From Pseudonocardia cypriaca (lineage in GTDB: Bacteria; Actinomycetota; Actinomycetes; Mycobacteriales; Pseudonocardiaceae): 64,000 nucleotides of DNA. Numbering within the stretch: the first letter of the stretch is position 1; each line of letters begins with the position of its first letter. The notes beneath the pieces are model-generated. The model ran no database searches, was not told where the DNA came from, and saw nothing but the letters and a program-made list of their open reading frames with translations. Location of the stretch: assembly GCF_006717045.1 (NCBI RefSeq), contig NZ_VFPH01000002.1, positions 1 to 64,000 of the forward strand. Reading direction: 5' to 3'. The position numbers and the translations under genes are program-made. This document shows, piece after piece, positions 59,871 to 64,000 of this stretch.

Positions 59871-62231
59871 TCAGCGCAAGGCGGACGCCGGCCGCCACCG
59901 CTGGTGCCCGTCCGACGCCGGCCGCCGGATGAGCTCCAGCCGCGGCTTCGGCCCGTCGCTGCGCCCGGTCTGGGGCTTGCGCCGCCCCGCCCGCCAGGGC
60001 GGGGGCCACGCCGCGCCCGGCCCGTCGTAGTCCTGCTCGACCGCGGCGTGCAGCGTCCAGTTCGGGTCGTAGAGGTGGGCGCGGCCCACGGCGCACAGGT
60101 CGGCGCGGCCGGACAGGATGATCGTGTTCACGTCGTCGGGCGACGAGATGACGCCCACCGCGATCGTGGGGACCTTCAGCACGTTGCGGATCGCGTCGGC
60201 GAACGGCGTCTGGTACGAGCGGCCGAAGGCCGGCCGCTCGTCCGGGGTGACCTGCCCGGTGGACACGTCGATGGCCGCGGCCCCCGCCTGCTCGAAGGCG
60301 CGCACGACGGCGAGGGTGTCGTCGAGGGTGATGCCGCCCTCCACCCAGTCGGTCGCGGAGATCCGGACGGTCATGGGCTTGTCCGCCGGCCACACCTCGC
60401 GCATCGCGGTGAAGACCTCGAGGGGGAACCGCAGCCGGTGCTCGATCGGCCCGCCGTACTCGTCGGTCCGGCGGTTGGTGACCGGCGACAGGAACGACGA
60501 CAGCAGGTAGCCGTGCGCGCAGTGCAGCTCGACGAGGTCGAAGCCGGCGCGCGCACCCCGCTCCGTGGCGGCGACGAACTCGGCGACGATCGCGTCCATG
60601 CCCGCGCGGTCGAGTTCCTTGGGCACCTGGTTGACGCCTTCGCGGTAGGGGCGCGCCGACGGGCCGACGACGGGCCAGTTGCCCGACTCGAGGGGCTGGT
60701 CGATGCCCTCCCACATCAACTTCGTCGAACCCTTGGGGCCGGAGTGGCCGAGCTGCAGGCCGATCTTCGCCTGCGACGAGGAGTGGACGAACCCGGTGAT
60801 GCGCCGCCAGGCCGCCGCCTGCTCGTCGGTCCAGATGCCCGTGCAGCCGGGCGTGATGCGGCCCTCCGGCGAGACGCACACCATCTCGGTCATGACCAGG
60901 CCTGCGCCGCCGAGCGCCTTGCCGCCGAGGTGGACCAGGTGGAAGTCGGTCGGCATGCCGTCCACGGCGACGTACATGTCCATCGGGGAGACGACGACGC
61001 GGTTGGCCAGCTCCAGCTCACCGAGGCGGAACGGGTGGAACATCGGCGGCCGCGGCTGCGCGCCGTCGGCGAACCAGGCGTCCACGCGGGCGACGAACTC
61101 GGGGTCGCGCAGCCGCAGGTTGTCGTAGGTGACCCGGCGGCTGCGGGTGAGGATGTTGAAGGCGAACTGCAGCGGCGGCTGGTGGACGTACTGCCCGAGG
61201 TTCTCGAACCACTCCAGGCTCGCCTGCGCGGCACGCTGGGTCGACTCGACGACCGGCTTGCGCTCGGCCTCGTAGGCGACGAGCGCCGTGGGGACGTCGG
61301 GGACCTCGTGCAGGCAGGCCGCGAGCGCCAGCGCGTCCTCCATGGCCAGCTTCGTGCCCGAGCCGATCGAGAAGTGGGCGGTGTGCGCGGCGTCGCCGAG
61401 CAGCACCACGTTGTCGTGGCACCAGCGCTCGTTGCGCACGGTGGTGAAGCTGATCCACTTGGAGTTGTTGGCGAGCACCCGCCCGCCGGCCAGGACGTCG
61501 GCGAAGATCTCGCTCACCGCCTCGACCGAGCGCACGTCGGACTCGCCGGGCACGAGGGCGAGCGCCGCCGACTCGTGGAAGCCGGCTCGGCGCCACACGT
61601 CGTCGTGCATCTCGACGATGAACGTGCTGCCGTTCGCGTCGAACGGGTAGCCGTGCATCTGCATGACGCCGTGCTCGGTCTCGCGGACGTCGAAGGTGAA
61701 GGCCTCGAAGACCGTGTCGGTGCCCAGCCACATGTAGCGGCAGCGGCGGACGTCGAGGCTCGGGCGGAAGTGGTCGGCGTACTCGGTGCGCACCGCCGAG
61801 TTGAGCCCGTCGCTCGCCACCACGAGGTCGTGATCACGCCGGAGCTGCTCCACTTCGGGCGCCTCGGTGGAGAAGCGCACGTCGACGCCGAGCTCCCGGC
61901 AGCGTTCCTGGAGTATCTCGAGCAGGCGCTTGCGGCCCATCGCGGCGAAGCCGTGGCCACCGCTGGTGATCGTCTGCCCGCGGAAGTGGACGTCGATGTC
62001 GTCCCAGCGCGCGAACTCCCGCTCCATCGCCGCGTGCACCACCGGGTCGGCGTGCTCGATGCCGCCCAGCGTCTCGTCGGAGAACACGACGCCGAAGCCG
62101 AACGTGTCGTCGGCGGCGTTGCGCTCCCACACGGTGATCTCGTGGTCGACCCCCTGCACGGAGCCGAGCTGCTTGGCCAGCGCCGCGAAGTACAGGCCGC
62201 CGGGGCCTCCACCGATGACTGCGATGCGCAC
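59871..62231 (-). CDS. Fused FAD hydroxylase/OYE reductase, anthraniloyl-CoA monooxygenase-like
   Basis: 786 residues. Residues 1-390 are a salicylyl-CoA hydroxylase-type flavoprotein: G-G-G-P-G-G near residue 7, LLGDAAHTAHFSIGSGTKLAMEDA. From about 397 on is an old-yellow-enzyme domain: RLGELELANRVVVSPMDMY, QLGHSGPKGS, and a YLLSSFLSPVTNRRTDEYGG run. This pairing is known in 2-aminobenzoyl-CoA monooxygenase/reductase, which hydroxylates and reduces the ring of anthraniloyl-CoA or salicylyl-CoA without oxygenolytic cleavage. Start GTG 62231 has no ribosome site but a strong promoter just before it, so it may be leaderless. First gene of the minus operon. Confidence 0.9.
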   Translation of the reverse strand: MRIAVIGGGPGGLYFAALAKQLGSVQGVDHEITVWERNAADDTFGFGVVFSDETLGGIEHADPVVHAAMEREFARWDDIDVHFRGQTITSGGHGFAAMGRKRLLEILQERCRELGVDVRFSTEAPEVEQLRRDHDLVVASDGLNSAVRTEYADHFRPSLDVRRCRYMWLGTDTVFEAFTFDVRETEHGVMQMHGYPFDANGSTFIVEMHDDVWRRAGFHESAALALVPGESDVRSVEAVSEIFADVLAGGRVLANNSKWISFTTVRNERWCHDNVVLLGDAAHTAHFSIGSGTKLAMEDALALAACLHEVPDVPTALVAYEAERKPVVESTQRAAQASLEWFENLGQYVHQPPLQFAFNILTRSRRVTYDNLRLRDPEFVARVDAWFADGAQPRPPMFHPFRLGELELANRVVVSPMDMYVAVDGMPTDFHLVHLGGKALGGAGLVMTEMVCVSPEGRITPGCTGIWTDEQAAAWRRITGFVHSSSQAKIGLQLGHSGPKGSTKLMWEGIDQPLESGNWPVVGPSARPYREGVNQVPKELDRAGMDAIVAEFVAATERGARAGFDLVELHCAHGYLLSSFLSPVTNRRTDEYGGPIEHRLRFPLEVFTAMREVWPADKPMTVRISATDWVEGGITLDDTLAVVRAFEQAGAAAIDVSTGQVTPDERPAFGRSYQTPFADAIRNVLKVPTIAVGVISSPDDVNTIILSGRADLCAVGRAHLYDPNWTLHAAVEQDYDGPGAAWPPPWRAGRRKPQTGRSDGPKPRLELIRRPASDGHQRWRPASALR

Positions 62232-62238
62232 GATCGCC

Positions 62239-62269
62239 AGTATATTGTTTATTTGACGGCCGTTGTCAA
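62239..62269 (-). promoter_or_regulatory. Promoter of the aromatic-CoA operon, with TTGAC/GTCAA dyad
   Basis: On the minus strand TTGACA (62269-62264) and TATACT (62244-62239) form -35 and -10 boxes with 19 bases between. The start point would fall near 62232, right at the GTG start at 62231. TTGAC (62253-62257) and GTCAA (62265-62269) form an inverted repeat that overlaps the -35 box, a likely repressor site that could serve both directions. Confidence 0.6.
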
Positions 62270-62288
62270 TACGACATACGATGCCGGG

Positions 62289-63413
62289 ATGGAGCAGGTC
62301 GCCTACACCGCTCGCGTCCGCACGCTCGCGACCGAGCACCTCGTCCCGCTCGCCCGCGACGACGGCCGGGTCAACCGCCCGCTCGTGTCCGCGATGGGCG
62401 AGCTGGGACTGCTCAGGGACCTGTACGGCGGCCGACCCGACGAACCGCCCCGTGACGCCGCGGCGATGCAGCTGTGCCTGCTGCGGGAGACCATCGCCGC
62501 GGTCTCCCCCGAGGCCGAGACCGCGCTCGCCCTGCAGGGGCTGGGCAGCTACCCGATCCTGCAGTCGGGCACGGCCGCCGCCGTCGACCGCTGGATCCCG
62601 GGGGTGGTGAAGGGCGACGTCGTCGCGGCCTTCGCGCTCACGGAGCCGGGCGCCGGGTCCGACGCCGCTGCGCTGTCGCTGCGCGCCGAGCCCGACGGTG
62701 ACGGCTGGCGACTCACCGGGGAGAAGCTCTGGATCTCCAACGCCCCCGACGCCGACGTCTACACCGTGTTCGCCCGCACCTCGGATGCCGGAGCGCGGGG
62801 CGTCACCGCCTTCGCCGTGGCAGGCGACTCCCCCGGCCTGTCCGGCGAGCACCTCGACATGCTCTCGCCGCACCCGATCGGCCGCCTCACCTTCGACGGT
62901 GTGCGGGTCGACCGGGACGACGTGCTCGGCGAGGTCGACGCCGGGTTCCGCGTCGCCATGCGCACGCTCGACCTGTTCCGGCCCAGCGTCGGCGCGTTCG
63001 CGGTGGGGATGGCGCAGGCCGCGCTCGACGCCACCGTCGCGCACGTCACCACCCGCGAGGCGTACGGCGGGCCGCTGTCGGCCCAGCAGGCGGTGGCCCA
63101 CGCGATCGCCGACATGGCCACCGACCTCGAGGCCGCGCGCCTGCTCGTCCACGCCGCCGCCCGCGCCTACGACGCGGGCGCCGACCGCAGCACCGTCACC
63201 CGGTCCGCGGCGATGGCCAAGCTGTTCGCCACCGAGGCGGCGGGACGCATCGTCGACCGCTGCGTGCAGCTGCACGGCGCCCGGGCGCTGCAGCGTGGAC
63301 ACCTGCTCGAACACCTCTACCGTGACGTCCGGGCGCCCCGCATCTACGAAGGCGCCACCGAGGTGCAGCGCACGATCATCGCCCGCGAGATCCTCAGGAG
63401 GGCCGACCGGTGA
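62289..63413 (+). CDS. Acyl-CoA dehydrogenase
   Basis: 374 residues. AALTEPGAGSDAAAL-type text, WRLTGEKLWISNAPDADV and YGGPLSAQQAVAHAIADM; the C-terminal APRIYEGATEVQRTIIAREIL carries the likely catalytic Glu. Only distantly like the enzyme at 56642. It lies divergent to the ABM-type gene over 57 bases, and its stop overlaps the enoyl-CoA hydratase start (GTGA). It likely does the first oxidation of an acyl-CoA from the ring pathway. ATG 62289 chosen at the family start. Confidence 0.92.
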   Translation: MEQVAYTARVRTLATEHLVPLARDDGRVNRPLVSAMGELGLLRDLYGGRPDEPPRDAAAMQLCLLRETIAAVSPEAETALALQGLGSYPILQSGTAAAVDRWIPGVVKGDVVAAFALTEPGAGSDAAALSLRAEPDGDGWRLTGEKLWISNAPDADVYTVFARTSDAGARGVTAFAVAGDSPGLSGEHLDMLSPHPIGRLTFDGVRVDRDDVLGEVDAGFRVAMRTLDLFRPSVGAFAVGMAQAALDATVAHVTTREAYGGPLSAQQAVAHAIADMATDLEAARLLVHAAARAYDAGADRSTVTRSAAMAKLFATEAAGRIVDRCVQLHGARALQRGHLLEHLYRDVRAPRIYEGATEVQRTIIAREILRRADR

Positions 63414-64000
63414 GCCGCTTCCGCGCCTCGGCGCCGCTGACCACGGACTGGTCCCACTTCGACTTCACCATCGACGGGCCGGTCGCCACGGTCACCCTCA
63501 ACCGCCCGGAGAAGCTCAACCCGCTCACGTTCGAGTCGTACTCCGACCTGCGCGACCTGCTGGCCGAGCTGCCCCACCGCGACGGCGTCAAGGTGCTGGT
63601 GATCCAGGGCGAGGGCCGCGGCTTCTGCGGCGGCGGCGACGTCAACGAGATCATCGGTGAGCTGCTGAAGATGCGGGCGGCCGACCTGATGCGCTTCACG
63701 AAGATGACCGGCGACGTCATCCGGGCGATGCGCGAGTGCCCGGTCCCGATCATCGTGAAGATCCAGGGCATCGCCGCGGGTGCCGGCGCGGTGATCGCCC
63801 TCGCCGCGGACTTCCGGATCGTCGGCACCTCCGGGCGGTTCGCGTTCCTGTTCACCAAGGTCGGGCTCTCCGGTGGCGACATGGGCGCGGCCTACCTGCT
63901 CCCCCGCGTGGTCGGGCTCGGGCGGGCCACGCAGCTGCTCATGCTCGGCGACACGATCGACGCCACTACCGCCGACCGGTACGGGCTCGTGTCGGAGCTG
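63410..64000 (+). CDS. Enoyl-CoA hydratase/isomerase, 3'-truncated by window edge
   Basis: The first 197 residues are present. Oxyanion loop VIQGEGRGFCGGGDVNEI and KIQGIAAGAGAVIALAADFRI are the crotonase marks, and FLFTKVGLSGGDMGAAYLLPRVVG follows. It hydrates or isomerises enoyl-CoA made by the dehydrogenase before it. GTG 63410 overlaps the previous stop. The gene continues beyond base 64000, as the pathway probably does. Confidence 0.93.
   Translation, partial: MSRFRASAPLTTDWSHFDFTIDGPVATVTLNRPEKLNPLTFESYSDLRDLLAELPHRDGVKVLVIQGEGRGFCGGGDVNEIIGELLKMRAADLMRFTKMTGDVIRAMRECPVPIIVKIQGIAAGAGAVIALAADFRIVGTSGRFAFLFTKVGLSGGDMGAAYLLPRVVGLGRATQLLMLGDTIDATTADRYGLVSEL

Noticed and set aside
59481..63413. 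1310-residue open frame on plus
   Set aside because: Only the last 374 residues (from 62289) are a real acyl-CoA dehydrogenase; the rest is antisense to the fused monooxygenase and the dehydratase.

Overview
The window is GC-rich DNA with dense genes, many GTG starts and short start/stop overlaps. This fits a high-GC actinobacterium. A Pseudonocardiaceae-type soil organism is my best guess, inferred from gene style and intergenic repeats and not proven. I see no rRNA, tRNA, CRISPR array, transposase or phage gene. Both edges cut genes: an alpha/beta hydrolase on the left and an enoyl-CoA hydratase on the right.

1-5.6 kb: hydrolase end, a four-CBS-domain protein, then a sugar-acid module (GntR/FCD regulator, DapA/NanA-family lyase and Asp-box sialidase on minus; divergent MHS-type transporter on plus) around a nested palindrome at 4141-4172. 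5.6-12.9 kb: a minus-strand set of a hemerythrin protein, a MukF/JetA-like protein, a MukE/JetB-like protein and a 1477-residue SMC-like ATPase. This looks like a MksFEB/JetABC condensin without a JetD nuclease. 13-17.3 kb: DUF1360 protein, then an overlapping run of Pcm-like methyltransferase, nucleotidyltransferase, metallophosphoesterase and erythromycin-esterase-like protein. 17.3-23.9 kb: FAD oxidoreductase, PLP decarboxylase and a complete ribose-type ABC importer.

23.9-29.4 kb: a giant NACHT ATPase with about 28 Trp-Pro-Asp HEAT-like repeats. Its coding frame runs upstream past its first usable start codon and meets a small 149-residue gene in another frame, so the two may be one protein joined by a -1 shift or a broken gene. 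29.6-37.9 kb: DHA2 efflux pump with WYL regulator, a frameshifted SDR beside its TetR, SDR, methyltransferase, a TetR with two tandem palindromic operators, FAD monooxygenase, DUF1508 protein and a two-TM membrane protein. 38-45 kb: zinc alcohol dehydrogenase with MHS transporter, NTF2-like protein, LLM monooxygenase, SGNH hydrolase, and a cupin/SDR/MarR group.

45-50.8 kb: minus-strand glycoside operon (GH92 alpha-mannosidase, GT4, GH3 beta-glycosidase); the GH92 frame has no normal start codon. 51.2-52.3 kb: a three-gene cobalt-type nitrile-hydratase-like enzyme with a split beta subunit, like thiocyanate hydrolase or toyocamycin nitrile hydratase. 52.3-55.6 kb: GT4, ATP-grasp and phosphoesterase. 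55.6-56.6 kb: about 1 kb of non-coding DNA with a long inverted repeat and tandem 62-bp palindromic units. 56.6-64 kb: an aromatic acyl-CoA degradation locus with a fused anthraniloyl-CoA monooxygenase/reductase-type enzyme, FAS1-type dehydratase, CoA transferase and acyl-CoA dehydrogenase on minus, and acyl-CoA dehydrogenase and enoyl-CoA hydratase on plus, split by an AT-rich promoter.

The most promising accessory systems are the JetD-less condensin set, the two-frame NACHT/HEAT gene and the split nitrile-hydratase-like enzyme.
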